In this document: one piece after another, positions 35,340 through 46,684 of the stretch
How the letters are laid out: each line of letters opens with the position of its first letter
How positions within the stretch are numbered: position 1 is the first letter of the stretch
Origin: Diogma glabrata
Lineage: Eukaryota > Arthropoda > Insecta > Diptera > Cylindrotomidae
Length of the DNA stretch: 64,000 bases
Reading direction: 5' to 3'
Assembly: GCA_963693315.1 (NCBI GenBank)
Contig: OY856186.1
Location: 134,422,428 to 134,486,427 of the forward strand
Made by a program: the position numbers and the translations under genes
The notes under the pieces: generated by a model
What the model was told of the DNA's origin: nothing
Databases searched by the model: none
Seen by the model: only the letters and a program-made list of their open reading frames with translations

Positions 35340-36310
35340 TAAATTATATATTTACGGCTATATTTTTGGATACTTTTTGGTTGCTGGTGTGTATGACAAA
35401 AGATTTGGTATAGCTACGTACGTAAGAGATGAAATAAACGATTGTCGAGTAGTGTTGATTAAAAATGCCAATAACATTGCTGAAATTTGTATTCAAATCA
35501 ATGAAATGAAAATAGTCAACTTTTACAAACCACCAAGTATTGATTGGTCAGATTCACCGCTGTCGTTGCAATCTCATACAGTTGTTTATATGGGTGATGC
35601 TAACAGTCACCATCAAACTTGGGGATATGATCGTAATGATAAAAATGGAAATTTGTTGTACGATTGGATAACCATGAACCAACTTAATGTGTTATATGAC
35701 CCCAAGCAAAGAGGTTCATTTCATTCGGGCCGTCATAATCATGATTACAATCCAGATATTTGTATAGCATCTACATGTGATGACGATCAAGGAAATGTAC
35801 GAAGGAAATTCTAGGCGGATTCCCTCATAGTCAACATCGTCCAATAATTGTTAGTTTCGGTTTAACAATTCCATATGTTTGCTTATTGAAGAAACATCGT
35901 TGGAACTTTGAAAAGGCTAATTGGACATTATTTGCTAAACTATTGGATGATAAAATAGGAAAAATCTCACCATTACCTAATGAATACGACAATTTTACGA
36001 TTGTTGTTAAATATGCTGCAAAGAAATCAATTCCAAGAGGTCATCGTCCAAAATATATACCTGGCTGGACCAATAAATGTAACGAATTGTGAGCTGAATA
36101 TCAAAGTACTCCCTCTGTTGGTGTTGCAAATCGCCTAATGGATCTCCTAAACGAAAATAGAATGAGAAAGTGGCAACAGAAAACAAAAGCCATAAACTTT
36201 AAACATTCATGTAGAAAAGCTTGGAATTTATTGCAAAAATTAGGCACGAATTCATCAAAAAATGTGTGCACAAGTTCAGCTATAACTCCTAATGAAGTGG
36301 CTCATAAATT
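35340..36310 (+). pseudogene. Jockey/I-like LINE, endonuclease part
   Basis: This is the 5' piece of a LINE ORF encoding the apurinic-type endonuclease that nicks target DNA. It opens within the domain (GVYDKRFGIATYV), then has MKIVNFYKPPS, the metal-site block GDANSHHQTWGYDRND (usually GDFN) and NPDICIAST. A frameshift near 35810 leads to PHSQHRPIIVS, and the linker continues through 35886-36300 with stops. The N terminus is missing. The reading is cut at 36310 by a hAT element and resumes at 40491. Confidence 0.7.
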
Positions 36311-36562
36311 CAGAGGCGTAGCCAGAATTTTCCATTGGGGGGGGGGGTCAAGGATTATTTTATAAGACTTAATAGTTTAACCTAATAAACCAATTAATTA
36401 GTTTTATTAATAATTCATTACAATAATAGATGCTTAATTTCAATGTTTCTTAATTTTAATTTTTTTAATTAATAAGTTTTTAAAAATGAATTAATGATTT
36501 TTTTTAACTATTTTAAATTATTTTTAATTAACTTTAAGAAAACAAATATCGAATAATTTTTA

Positions 36563-38131
36563 TTTCAAAATAAAAATATTTTTACAATATTTTTTTTTTT
36601 TTAGTAAAAAGTGTTGTGTAGTAGGAATTACAAAATATGTCACAACACCACATAGATACCTTTTAAGACCTTATAGGTCCCGCAACAACATGCATCTTGA
36701 GGTGTTGGTGGACGTTTTATTTAAATCTTTGTGGATTGAAGGCACTCGACTATTGATTCAGGCAAAGCATTCCATTTGTACGATGTACACACAAAGAAAT
36801 CCTTTTGCATTTTGTTACTGCGGCAGTGAGTAATCCCGACAGTTTGACTATTTGCACAAACAGATTGACGAGTTGAACAAGGAAAAGAAGATGCCTGAGG
36901 CATTATAGATCTAGTTTCATCCGAGCACAGCTGGTGACGATATTTATAAAAAACAACGAGATCAGCAACAGTGCGACGATGTTGTAGGGAATCAAGATTT
37001 AATGTTAAATTTCGATCACCAACAATTCGTATAGCACGCTTTTCAACAGAGTCCAAAAGGCCCAAGATGGTAACAGATGCAGCGCTCCAAACTTGACAAC
37101 AATACTCCATGCAGGGACGAATATAGGACTTATAAAAGTGGAGTAATTGATGCGGAGAAAAATATTTTTTACATCTATTGAGGAGGCCGAGTTTTCTTGA
37201 TGCGCTCCTTGCCATGGCCATGATATGATCGTTCCAGAGTAAGTCTTGGAAATTGTGACTCCCAATAACGAATGTTTTCACATCCGTCTATTTGGTCGTT
37301 ACACATGTTAATTGAAATATCATTGGAAACTTGGTCTTTGATCTGGAAACAATCAATAGCTGTGTTTTGGTGGAATTAAAAATGACCAAATTTTTGTCAC
37401 CCCATGTGGCGACTTTTTTCAGGTCCTCGTTTACATTTATGGCAGCGTCTCTCCGGGCGGGATTTATTTCTTCATGCATTTTACCCTTTGAAGATATGGG
37501 GACGAATGACTTGTGCAGTGTACTATCATCTGCAAAACTATTTATTGGGTTATTGGTGATTTGCAACAGTTCGTTGATATAAATTAAAAATAAAGTGGGA
37601 GATAAAACTGAGCCTTGGGTACATCAGCGTTAATTAATTTGGACTCAGAAATAAAGCCATCTATAGATACCGAGATGTATCGGATAGACAGAAAATTTTG
37701 AATCAACTTCACAACTGCGGGATGAAAACCGTACGCAACGAGCTTGTTGATCAAGTTGGCATGCCAGATTCGATCAAATGCTGTTGAGATGTCTAATGCG
37801 ATTACGTACTTTTCACCACCTTTCTCAAGTATGCTATTCCAAAGATGTGCTACATAGTTCAATAGATCGGTTGTTGATCTTTTGTTTCTAAAACCGTATT
37901 GGCTGTCATGATATCAAATGGTTGTCCTCCAAAAATTTGGATATGTGTGAATTAATATATTGCTCGTATATTTTAAACAGGACTGGGAGTAAGGCTATTA
38001 GTCTGTAATTCGAAATATCACATTTCGTTCCTTTTTTGGGATAGGCTGGACATTGGCCAACTTCCAGCAGGATGGAAAAATACCAGATTTATAGGATTTA
38101 TAAAATATTTTGGTGAGAGTTAGTGCAATAT
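36563..38131 (-). mobile_element. CR1-like LINE, 5'-truncated
   Basis: The insert lies between two near-copies of a 24-26-bp sequence containing TATCGAATAATTTTTA (36539-36562 and 38132-38157), a likely target duplication. Its 3' untranslated region (36600-36720) is the source family of the fragments at 5690 and 27690. Confidence 0.65.
36721..38131 (-). pseudogene. CR1-like reverse transcriptase, broken ORF
   Basis: From 38131 downward: LTKIFYKSYKSGIFPSCWK, ANVQPIPKKGTKCDISNYR and FKIYEQYINSHISKFLE of the fingers, then the palm motif ALDISTAFDRIWH (37862 frame) and DVPKAQ in place of the usual VPQGS. Next come the catalytic box as SFADDSTL and WGDKNLVIFNSTKTQ. The last frame (37281-36721) has SRKLGLLNRCKKYFSP, YIRPCMEYCCQVWS, LTLNLDSLQHRRTVADLV and YKWNALPESIV, the thumb/C-terminal pattern of CR1-group LINEs. 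Frameshifts lie near 37890, 37590 and 37285. The FADD pair is intact, but the ORF cannot be read through. Confidence 0.8.
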
Positions 38132-38611
38132 AAAACAAAAATATCGAATAATTTTTAATTAACTTTAAAAAATGATAATTTCTTTATTTTTAAATAGAAA
38201 TTTTTGTGCTAGTGATTTTGAAATTTAAACTTATTTGAAACTGAATGACACTTTGCCTATTGGTTCGCCTCAAACCTGTGTCTAGGAAGGGATGAAAAAT
38301 GATTTTCCTGATTAATCAAATTCCTTAAAATATCAAGGCGTTAGATATCATTTTAACTATTCTAACACAATTAATTTTGTTTTGTATTTAGAACAACTTC
38401 CAGGACACTTTGTTTTGTCCGATCTTATCTATTGTCCGATCTACGAAATTGTTATTTGTTATTTCCGGGACGGAATACTAGTTATGAAAAAATTGCTGTA
38501 ATTTATTTCACAAATCCTATTTCACGATGTACAGGAATAGGGCTACAGATGTACTCATAAAAAAAGAATAGTAGACAAAATAGTAGACCAGTGGGCATAA
38601 ATAAAAGACGC

Positions 38612-38870
38612 CAGAATAGTACATTATGATGCTAGGACGTAAAGCTAAAGATTTTGGTCGTATGTGGAGTTGCATCCACATTAAGTCCAAAATAGCTTAT
38701 GTCCGTGCATCATATACTATTTTTTATTCGCCGCAAGTAAAATATTTTAAAAAAAATTTTTGTTCTAAATTGAAATTACAAATTTGCATAAATTTTGAAA
38801 TAAAAATATGTGGAACAAGTTACCTTTGACATAATATTTGTTATTTTTTCCAAATTATTGTATCACTATT
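38612..38870 (+). repeat. Dispersed repeat with empty MITE site
   Basis: Plus-strand copy of the repeat at 13600-14494. It reads continuously across ATGCATCATATACTATTTTT, the site occupied by the TA-MITE in the other copy. Confidence 0.75.
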
Positions 38871-39064
38871 TTTTTTTTATTTAGCGTATGTTTTTTTGTG
38901 ACACATTAAAAATTAAACTTAAAATAAGTAGACTCTTCTATGAAATCTACCTAAAACAAAGCATGGATACACATTAAATGAACTTACATTCAATTTGATT
39001 GCGCGTCTTTTAGTAAAAAAGTAAAAAGTAAAATATTTAAACATTGGGCAGTACATTTGAATAT

Positions 39065-39690
39065 TAGATGTTGACATCGAGCGAGTCTATCCATGCTACT
39101 ACATCGGGAGTTGCCAAATGGATGTCTGAGATGTCGCCATTGTACCGTCGAATTGGACACACAGTTGCAATGTGTTTTATGGTTTATTGTGGAGCGCCGC
39201 AGTCACACTCAGGGGACTTTGAAATGCCCCACATGTAGAAAGAATCAGCACAACGTCCATGATTCGTTCTTATTCGGTTTAGTGTAGTCCAGGTATGACG
39301 TGGCAGATCGAAACCAGGTTGGGTAGAAGTCGGGTTAGTAATAGAAAGGCCAGTTGTATTTATGATGCCAGGAGGTGTCCCAGACATCCAAGATATTAAA
39401 ATTAGTTGCCAGCAGGTTGCTGGCAGTTTTATGTGGAGGCTTTCTTGACTTCAATCGACAACGAGTGTGGTCACCCTTATCTTCGTGCAAGGGTAACGTG
39501 ATGTTGTTGGTTACCTTTTTATGTTCACGCATGAGAGCATGCGAGCGTCTGAATGCAGGTGGAGCGATATTGCTTAACACAGGGCCAAGGTTAAGGGGTG
39601 GTTCTGGTAGTACTACTTATAGTACGCATCGTGGCATGCAGCTGGCAGTCAACTTTTTGAGTATGTGTGCTATCACTATGACAACATAGT
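39065..39690 (-). pseudogene. Jockey/I-like LINE C-terminal fragment
   Basis: Read from 39690 downward in several frames: VDCQLHATMRTISSTTRTTP, LSNIAPPAFRRSHALMREHK, RLKSRKPPHKTA, then FDLPRHTWTTLNRIRTNHGR and ECDCGAPQ. This is the region after the reverse transcriptase in Jockey/I-group LINEs, ending in the RIRT.HGRC and CDCG zinc-knuckle-like block. Near 39190 a frameshift leads to INHKTHCNC and then WRHLRHP. Only the C-terminal ~210 codons remain. It is related to, but separate from, the LINE on the plus strand at 35-43 kb. Confidence 0.7.
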
Positions 39691-39691
39691 G

Positions 39692-40490
39692 GAGGGTGGG
39701 GTTCTGTGGAACGAAAAGAAAGCAACTGTTCAATTCATTCGTAAGATTCCAGGGAAAAAATCTTAATATTAGAATATTACAGCAATTCTTCTAGAAGACA
39801 GAAACTTTAAAATTTCAATGGGGGGGTTTAAACCCGAATAAACCCGTATGTCGCTACGGCACTTATTTTGGTAATCTGACGATGAATGTTTACATTCGAA
39901 ACATGTTATAATAAATATATACCAAAAAAGTTTGTTCCGTTGATTATAATTACAATAATTTATTTATATAAATTATTGATTTTATTTAAAAATGTATTAG
40001 TCATTCATCCAGATTTTTCTGCTTCGGCTATTTTAAGTCGAGTTGCCGTAAAGATTTTAAAATCGTAATTTGCCGAATGACAAAGAAAATAAATAAGTGA
40101 TACTGAGCAAAAAGTGGGAATCGCTGCGAAAATTTAAATGTTTGCTTAAATAACTTTAATAAACTTAACTTAACTTTAATAAAATCGTAAAATTGCCGAA
40201 TTGGAAAATTCTTTTCGTAAAAATGCCGAATTTGCCGAATAGGAAAATTCTTAGGAGGGTGTCACAACCCCCAAAATCCCCCTCGGCGTCAGGTCTGACA
40301 GGAAGAGGGAAGGAGGGGGTTCTGAGGAACGAAAAGAAAGCAACTGTTCAATTCATTCGTAAGATACCAGGGAAAAAATCTTAATATTAGAATATTAGAG
40401 CAATTCTTCTAGATTACAGAAATTTTAAAATTTCAATGGGGGGGGGGGGGGGTTTGAACCCGAACAAACCCGTATGTCGCTACGCCACTG
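39692..40490 (+). repeat. Duplicated hAT right end
   Basis: A ~170-bp right-end block occurs at 39692-39862 and again at 40312-40490. It carries GGAACGAAAAGAAAGCAACTG, AAATCTTAATATTAGAATAT, a G run and CCCGTATGTCGCTACG. The first copy ends GCTACGGCACT (mutated); the second has the intact end used for the CATAAATT duplication. Between them, GCCGAATT-type motifs repeat (40190-40240). Confidence 0.7.
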
Positions 40491-41168
40491 CATAAATTAT
40501 TGTTAAACGCAAAGGCTAAAATAGATCATAAACAGACGAAAATGGTCAAACAAAAATTAAGATCAATGAAAAAAACATTATCTCCTAATCCAGTCTTTTA
40601 TAGTAATTTCAAAATGGAAGAAATTATAATTGCATTAAATCAAATTAAAACTGGTAAAGCAGCTGGTTATGATGGAATATTTCCGGAAATGCTAAAAAAT
40701 TGTGGTCCTTTGACGAAGATTTGGTTACTAAATTTTTATTCAAACATATTGAACAGTGGTATCTTACCAAAAATATTTAAGAGATCAAAAGTAACAGCGA
40801 TTTGTAAACCTGGTCGTAACGGAAATGATGCTTCTCATATAGACCGATTTCTCTGTTGTGTGTTCCTTACAAACTACTTGAAAGATTAATTCTTAATAGA
40901 ATATATCCTGTGATAAATGAAATTGTACCAAAAGAACAGGCAGGTTTTCGTGAAAATAGAGGTTGCACGGAACAACTATTAGCTTTAACTACATTTATTA
41001 AAAAAGGATTTCAAGAATTAAAGAAGACTTTTGTTGCTTTTGTTGATTTAACTGCTGCATACGATACAGTGTGGAGAGAAGGTCTATTATTGAAGTTAAT
41101 TATGGTTGTTCCTTGCAGTAAAATTTTGAATTTAGTCAACAACATGCTATCTAATCGTTACTTTAGAG
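40491..41168 (+). pseudogene. Jockey/I-like LINE, reverse transcriptase fingers/palm
   Basis: Continuation of the ORF split at 36310. Fingers: IIIALNQIKTGKAAGYDGIF, ILPKIFKRSKVTAICKPGR; a frameshift near 40850 leads to YKLLERLILNRIYPVINEIV and EQAGFRENRGCTEQLLAL. The palm motif is FVAFVDLTAAYDTVW, so the first catalytic Asp is present. The frame runs into a second hAT at 41169 just after SNRYFR and continues at 42741. Confidence 0.8.
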
Positions 41169-42732
41169 CAGTGATCGCAAATACGTGGCACGCGTGCCAA
41201 ACTTGGCACGTTTGATAATTTGTCTGGCACGGCAAACATTCTGAAATTGTGTCCAAAGTTGTCTTTAAATTCGCGTTTTTGGAATCATAATAAAGAAAAG
41301 ATTTTTTCAGATATTTTTTAACACGCTAAATATTACTGTTCAGTAAAAGACGGTAAAAATCGTAGGTAACCTCCGAATTCTTTGGATCAGCATCGATTTG
41401 CCAGAAAATTTGGAATTAAGCTCAACACACCCTCCATTTCAAAATCTATCCTATGCGCTTTTTATTTTTTAGGGGCAAAAACTAACCCCTTATTGCCAAA
41501 ACTTATTAAACTACAAATTAAATCTTAACAGATCGAAATAAGGATCACAATTACATATTTCAAACCTTATAAACCACCCACTATTATGATTACACTAAAA
41601 AAAGTTATTACAGGCGACAAATTTATTTTGTTTTTTTTATTAATATTTAGCACATTGAATCCTCATGAGATCTAAATCACTGTCAATCCCCTCCTTGTTT
41701 TATCTAAAATCGGAGCACTATTATGACAGATATTGCCGGAGCGGAGCATACACTACAAGTTGCGTTGAAAAAAAGTCTATCTTTTCGACAGATACATAAT
41801 GCACCACATTTTTTTTTGCAATTACAGAAAATCATTTTTAAAAGGTTGATGGAATTTTTTGCATTCTGATGGGATACAAAGATAATTCTTATGTATTCTT
41901 ATGAGGTAAATTGTTGGTAAACGACGGTTTATTTCTACCACCTTCAGTCTTTGTTCATAATAACAATTAAATACTACAGTAATATTATTACAAAAATTCC
42001 TTCTCAAATAATAGATATATTTCCAGAAAATAACTGCTGTAAATTTGCCATTTAATGGCCATTTAATTTTATACAAAAGCATATTTTAAAAAAGGTTTAT
42101 AAACATGAAACGCAATCAAATAAATTTACTAAATATACTAAATCTTCTAATAATATTACCGCCGCAAGTTTTGAAGTAGCAAGAGATATTGCCAAACATA
42201 GCAAAGCATTAACGGATTTATTAAATCATCTATTTTAAATTGTGGTGAAACGTACTTTTCGAAGATTTTGAAAGCAAAAATAAAATTCTCACCTGTAGCC
42301 AAAGTTTGCAGTTAAACGCAAATACCGTAAGAAATAGAATTATAAAATATACGTGAAAATATTTCTAAACAGTTAAAATCTGATCTTCATGCGGATGAAG
42401 TGTTTGGATTGGCAGTCGATAAGAGTACAGATATTAATTCCGATGCCAGACTGGTAATTTCTTTGCGTTGTGCTACAGTTGGGAAAATACAACACGAACT
42501 CCTAAAACTAGAAACATTGAAGGAACGAATTTTTATTTACACATTTTACGTTCGTGAAATTGTCTCCCTTGACGCTAACGCGTCTCGTGAACAAATTTTC
42601 ACTCACAAAAACGCAACGTTTTCATCCGTTGTAGCAAAATGTACTATTTCATAACTGTATTGGCACGCGAAAATAGCGATTATTAAAAAAAAAATTGTTT
42701 GGCATGCCAATAAAATTCAGTTGCGAACCCTG
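41169..42732. mobile_element. hAT element in the LINE palm domain
   Basis: Left end CAGTGATCGCAAATACG; the right end reversed is CAGGGTTCGCAACTG. An exact 8-bp duplication CTTTAGAG flanks it (41161-41168, 42733-42740). The element is 1564 bp and holds a fragment of hAT transposase. GGCACG-rich motifs lie at the left end (TGGCACGCGTGCC palindrome, 41186-41198). Confidence 0.9.
42100..42654 (+). pseudogene. hAT transposase fragment
   Basis: Cut-and-paste transposase of the hAT superfamily (ZBED-like branch), reduced to a fragment. Around 42160-42235 a frame reads SFEVARDIAKHSKALTDLL. The 42400-42654 frame reads FGLAVDKSTDINSDARLVIS, matching the family block L.LDESTD..., where the Asp is the first catalytic residue. 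The DNA between is frameshifted, and the later RNase-H blocks and C-terminal dimerisation domain are absent. It lies inside the element bounded by CTTTAGAG. Confidence 0.65.
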
Positions 42733-43435
42733 CTTTAGAGTGTTTATGAATGACAAATCTAGTAGATGGCGTCGTTTAAATAATGGTTTACCTCAAGGCT
42801 CTGTTTTGGCTCCAACATTGTTCGATTTATACTCATATGATTTACCAATGATGGACAGTAAGAAATTTTAATTTGCTGATAATTTGGCATGATTCTTTTG
42901 AAGAAGGTGAAGAATTTTTAACAAGTGATCGAACGTAACTTTTGATTATTTTAAAAAATGGCGACTCTGCCCTAATCCATTAAAAACTGAGGTTTCTGCA
43001 TTTCACTTAAATAACAGGTAGGCCAAACGTAAGCTGAATATTAGTATTGATGGAGTATTTTTAAATCACAATCATAATCCTAAATATTTAGGAGTCAAGT
43101 TGGATAGGTCATTAACATACAAACAATATTTGGAAGAGAAAGCAATGAAAGTTCGATCAAGAAATAATTTGATACAAAATTTAGCAGGAACTTCATGGGG
43201 TGCAAATGCAAATTGTTAGAGACAATCAGCCCTTTCCATAGTGTACCCTGCAGCAGAATTTGTTCGCCATCTTGGCTTGGAAGCTCACATTGTAATTGAT
43301 GTCCAGCTCAATAACACTCTTCGCTTTATAAGTGGAGCTCTCAAGTCGTCTTCTCTGCAATTGTTAAATGTACTTTGCAATAGAGCAATTCCACGTCACC
43401 GCAACATCGATGTTCCTGACCCCCTCTGATTTCGA
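42733..43435 (+). pseudogene. Jockey/I-like LINE, RT catalytic end and C terminus
   Basis: Third piece of the split ORF. It reads FMNDKSSRWRRLNNGLPQGS and VLAPTLFDLY, then the active-site box reads FADN instead of FADD, with stops on either side (42870-42895). It continues KWRLCPNPLKTEVSAFHLNN, PKYLGVKLDRSLTYK and NLAGTSWGANANC, then VQLNNTLRFISGALKSSSLQ and PRHRNIDVPDPL, ending at TGA 43427-43429. The C terminus is shorter than in the related fragment at 39 kb. With missing endonuclease N terminus, FADN, stops and two hAT insertions, this LINE is dead. Confidence 0.75.
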
Positions 43436-44045
43436 TAAAATTTCATATACAGATAGACAATAAAAAAATTAAAATACTATTTCTTTCAAAAAATTAAATT
43501 TTGCTCTAGGGATGACACAGGGTGGCGGCCAAGTTTTAGGGGTTTGCGAAACATGAGTATCTTTGAATATCGATTGCTAACGATTGACTAAACCGATTTA
43601 AGTCATTTATAGCTCATTGGAAAGGTAATTGATAGGACTTATAAAAAAAATTACTTAAATTTTTTTAATAATTTTTTAAAAGTGTGTTAAACTTAAAAAA
43701 AAATTTCAAAGATGGCGCTGTACCCTCACTTTTACCACTTATTTCCAGGAAAAAAATGTTTAATTAGTTCGTAATCTAAATCGAAAGTTTCCCAAGTACA
43801 TAATTTCTCGTTTTAAAAATAAAATTCTTACAAAATTTTAATTTCCGTTTTTTCAATTTTTTGTTTTTTAAAAAACGCATTGAGGATACAAGTTAAGTAT
43901 TTGAGGGTGTGGATGATTTTAACATAATTGACTTTTTCTCCCATTTCTACCTGTCCGAAATTAATTAAAAATTAATGTACTAGACATGACAACAGGTTTA
44001 CGGTTTGCAATAGCAAAGTGCAATAGCAATAGCAGGCTAGAGCCC
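43436..44045 (+). repeat. LINE 3' region, inverted match to 6690-7400
   Basis: Probable 3' untranslated region of the split LINE. It contains GATGACACAGGGTGGCGGCC, CGATTGACTAAACCGATTTA and TACCCTCACTTTTACCACTT. The match to 6690-7400 begins inside the coding end (PRHRN... DPL), so coding and non-coding parts move together. Confidence 0.6.
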
Positions 44046-44403
44046 ACTATAGCTCAGGTACCTCGGGTTCGTCAAGTACCGTATCACGGTCTAATCAGAC
44101 CAGTGACCCCTGAGGGGATAATTCATTTTAATTTCATTCTAAATTAAAACAAAATCTGAAACAGTAAACCATATAAACAATATCCATTTCATTTTAAATT
44201 TAGTTTAAATGAAAACAAAACCAAAGCGTACATGATAAAATTTTAGTTAGGATCAAATTTTCAGTTTTAATATTATCAGTTTTATTTTAATCGAAATCCT
44301 TTTGACAAACATAAAATTAAATTGAATAAGGTTGGTCATTCTCCAATCGGTAAAAATGTTAAATACAAAATTTCCACATAAGTCTGTTATTTTGTAAGCA
44401 TAT
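44046..44403. other. No gene seen
   Basis: AT-rich spacer before the first CAGCC MITE; no supported feature. Confidence 0.3.
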
Positions 44404-44789
44404 CTGCAGCCAAATTCTGTAACTGTGAAGTGGGGAAGTGATAAGTTTTTTATCACTTCACCACAAAAATATCTAAGTGAGTGAAGTTTTAAAACAATAA
44501 AGTTAACACTGACGTTTTGTTTGGTAATGAAATGAAATCGTTTCTTTTGTTGATATTGACATTATGTCAAAAAACAGCAAAACGTCTATGCGATTTGATT
44601 TTTAAAAATTGTTATTCTAAATTAAATGCAGATTAATTTAACAAATTTAATTTCTAAAATAGTTATATATATATAAATTTGTAAAAATTTACGTTCAAAT
44701 TGTGTTTTTTTTTTTTTTTTTATTATTTAAATTATTTATTTGGCTGGGGTAATTTTTCAACCCATATCGCCAAAGGTTACCTATCAGTT

Positions 44790-44963
44790 TTACATTGGTT
44801 CGAAAACTCTAAGGTTGCTACAACCGATTGAGGGACGTTTCTCCTCAGTATTGACAAGCTCTAGAAACTTTTGACAGAAAGTAAAATACAAATTGTTCTT
44901 ACACCTGTCAACCTTGACGAAAGGGTCTCTCATCCGTTGTTGCAATATAGAGTATAAATTTTA
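44790..44963 (-). pseudogene. C-terminal coding fragment, unknown protein
   Basis: A minus-strand frame of ~57 codons ends at TAA 44790-44792, about 70 bases before the poly-A tail. It contains MRDPFVKVDRCKN, YFTFCQKFLELVNTEEK and CSNLRVFEPM. Composition is protein-like (charged residues, three Cys) and unlike nearby chance frames. A stop closes the frame on its 5' side, and no convincing acceptor is seen. It may be the C terminus of a LINE ORF or of a retrocopied host mRNA. I do not recognise it. Confidence 0.35.
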
Positions 44964-45413
44964 AATGTTGTCTTATTTTTAGATTCTGTTATGATTCTAT
45001 ATAATTCAATTTTTATATTTATTAAATGTTAAGTTTTTTCTTACGTTTAAATTTCATTTGATTCTATATAATTCAAGTTGTATTACAAATTCCAAATTAT
45101 TTCAATTTATATTATTAAAGTTAACATCAAATTATCGTATCATCGTATACTTAAAAACTTATTATTTCATCTTTCCTTGATAGACTCAATATTTCAATTC
45201 TGGTGGCGTTTGCCATCGAAACTTTCTTTACTTAAGTTACCATTTATTATATTTTACTCTTAAAATTTTCATTTCAGTTTTTCTTCCGTGAATGTATAAT
45301 TCATCATTCAATTCTTTTTTTGACCTCAGTGTTACAACAGTTGTAAAACCCGTTCCCTAAACATTTGACAACACTACACTGATTGACTTCTAAGTTGAAA
45401 TTAAAACATGACA

Positions 45414-46684
45414 TATCGTTAAATTAGGACTAATCCGGTGTATGTATATCTGGAGTAAAATAACTAAACTTCCAATACTTGAGACTTATAAATTATTTAG
45501 CGGCTATTTTGTTATGAACATCTGGAATAAAAGACACCAAAACTTCCGATGCATTTGACTTATATTGTATGTGTTGATGTTTCCGGTATATAATATGCAT
45601 CTGGAATAAACCACAGAAACTTCCGATACATATTGTTTGACTTCTAGGAGAAATTGAGACAATCTGGTACTGATCCTGTGTATGCGCATCTGAAATAAAA
45701 GATCCAAAAATTTCCGACACATGATACTTATCAGTTATGGTGATAACTCCCGATTGTTTATTTGACTTATAGGGTTGTTACTTGTTTATTCAAATTCGGT
45801 TGCGTGAACAGCCTTCGACAACGTAGACATATTATTTGAAGTGCATTCGACTTGTATGATTTAGACTTATAAATTATGGGAGACAATTCCGGTGAATGCC
45901 TCAGAAAAAAAGGCCCCAAAACTTCTGATGCATTTATATTTATTGTAAACTATGTGAATTGCTAACTTTTTTTTTTTCATGTGTTATTCGGAAAAAATCA
46001 CTTAAATCATTAACTGTTTTCAAAATTTCACTTTATTTAGTGTTCTAATTAGCATTGACCATTTACTTTTTATTTTTTATCGTTAAATTAGGACTAATCC
46101 GGTGTATGTATATCTGGAGTAAAATAACTAAACTTCCAATACTTGAGACTTATAAATTATTTAGCGGCTATTTTGTTATAAACATCTGGAATAAAAGACA
46201 CCAAAACTTCCGATGCATTTGACTTATATTGTATGTGTTGATGTTTCCGGTATATAATATGCATCTGGAATAAACCACAGAAACTTCCGATACATATTGT
46301 TTGACTTCTAGGAGAAATTGAGACAATCTGGTACTGATCCTGTGTATGCGCATCTGAAATAAAAGATCCAAAAATTTCCGACACATGATATTGTTTATTC
46401 AAATTCGGTTGCGTGGACAGCCTTCGACAACGTAGACATATTATTTGAAGTGCATTCGACTTGTATGATTTAGACTTATAAATTATGGGAGACGAATCCA
46501 ATGAATGCCTCAGAAAAAAAGGCCCCAAAACTTCTGATGCATTTCTATTTATTGTAATCTATGTGAATTGCTAACTTTTTTTTCCATGTGTTATTCGGAA
46601 AAAATCACTTAAATCATTAACTGTTTTCAAAATTTCACTTTATTTAGTGTTCTAATTAGCATTGACCATTTACTTTTTATTTTT
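45414..46684. repeat. 664-bp tandem repeat with ~100-bp subrepeats
   Basis: TATCGTTAAATTAGGACTAA starts copies at 45414 and 46078. The second copy lacks a ~56-bp block but is otherwise almost identical. Inside each, a motif close to CATCTGGAATAAAAGACACC followed by AAAACTTCCGATGCATTTGA recurs about five times at irregular spacing. Minus-strand frames of 72-123 codons are repeated with the array and are not accepted as genes. Confidence 0.8.

Larger units (their letters stand above)
36311..40490. mobile_element. hAT element inserted in the LINE, itself full of insertions
   Basis: Left end CAGAGGCGTAGCC, right end GGCGTAGCG in reverse complement (CAGTGGCGTAGCG). The exact 8-bp duplication CATAAATT flanks it (36303-36310 and 40491-40498), which is diagnostic of hAT. 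Both ends carry G runs on the plus strand (36337-36347; 40437-40452). The interior holds a CR1-like LINE, a copy of the 13.6-kb dispersed repeat, a LINE C-terminal fragment and a duplication of its own right end. No hAT transposase remains. Confidence 0.85.

Noticed and set aside
40444..40462. GGGTTTGAACCC as a tRNA/SINE B box
   Set aside because: It lies in the hAT terminal region, and no A box or tRNA-like fold is present.
45493..46528. Repeated minus-strand frames of 72-123 codons
   Set aside because: They duplicate exactly with the 664-bp tandem repeat and overlap in two frames, which indicates repeat rather than gene.
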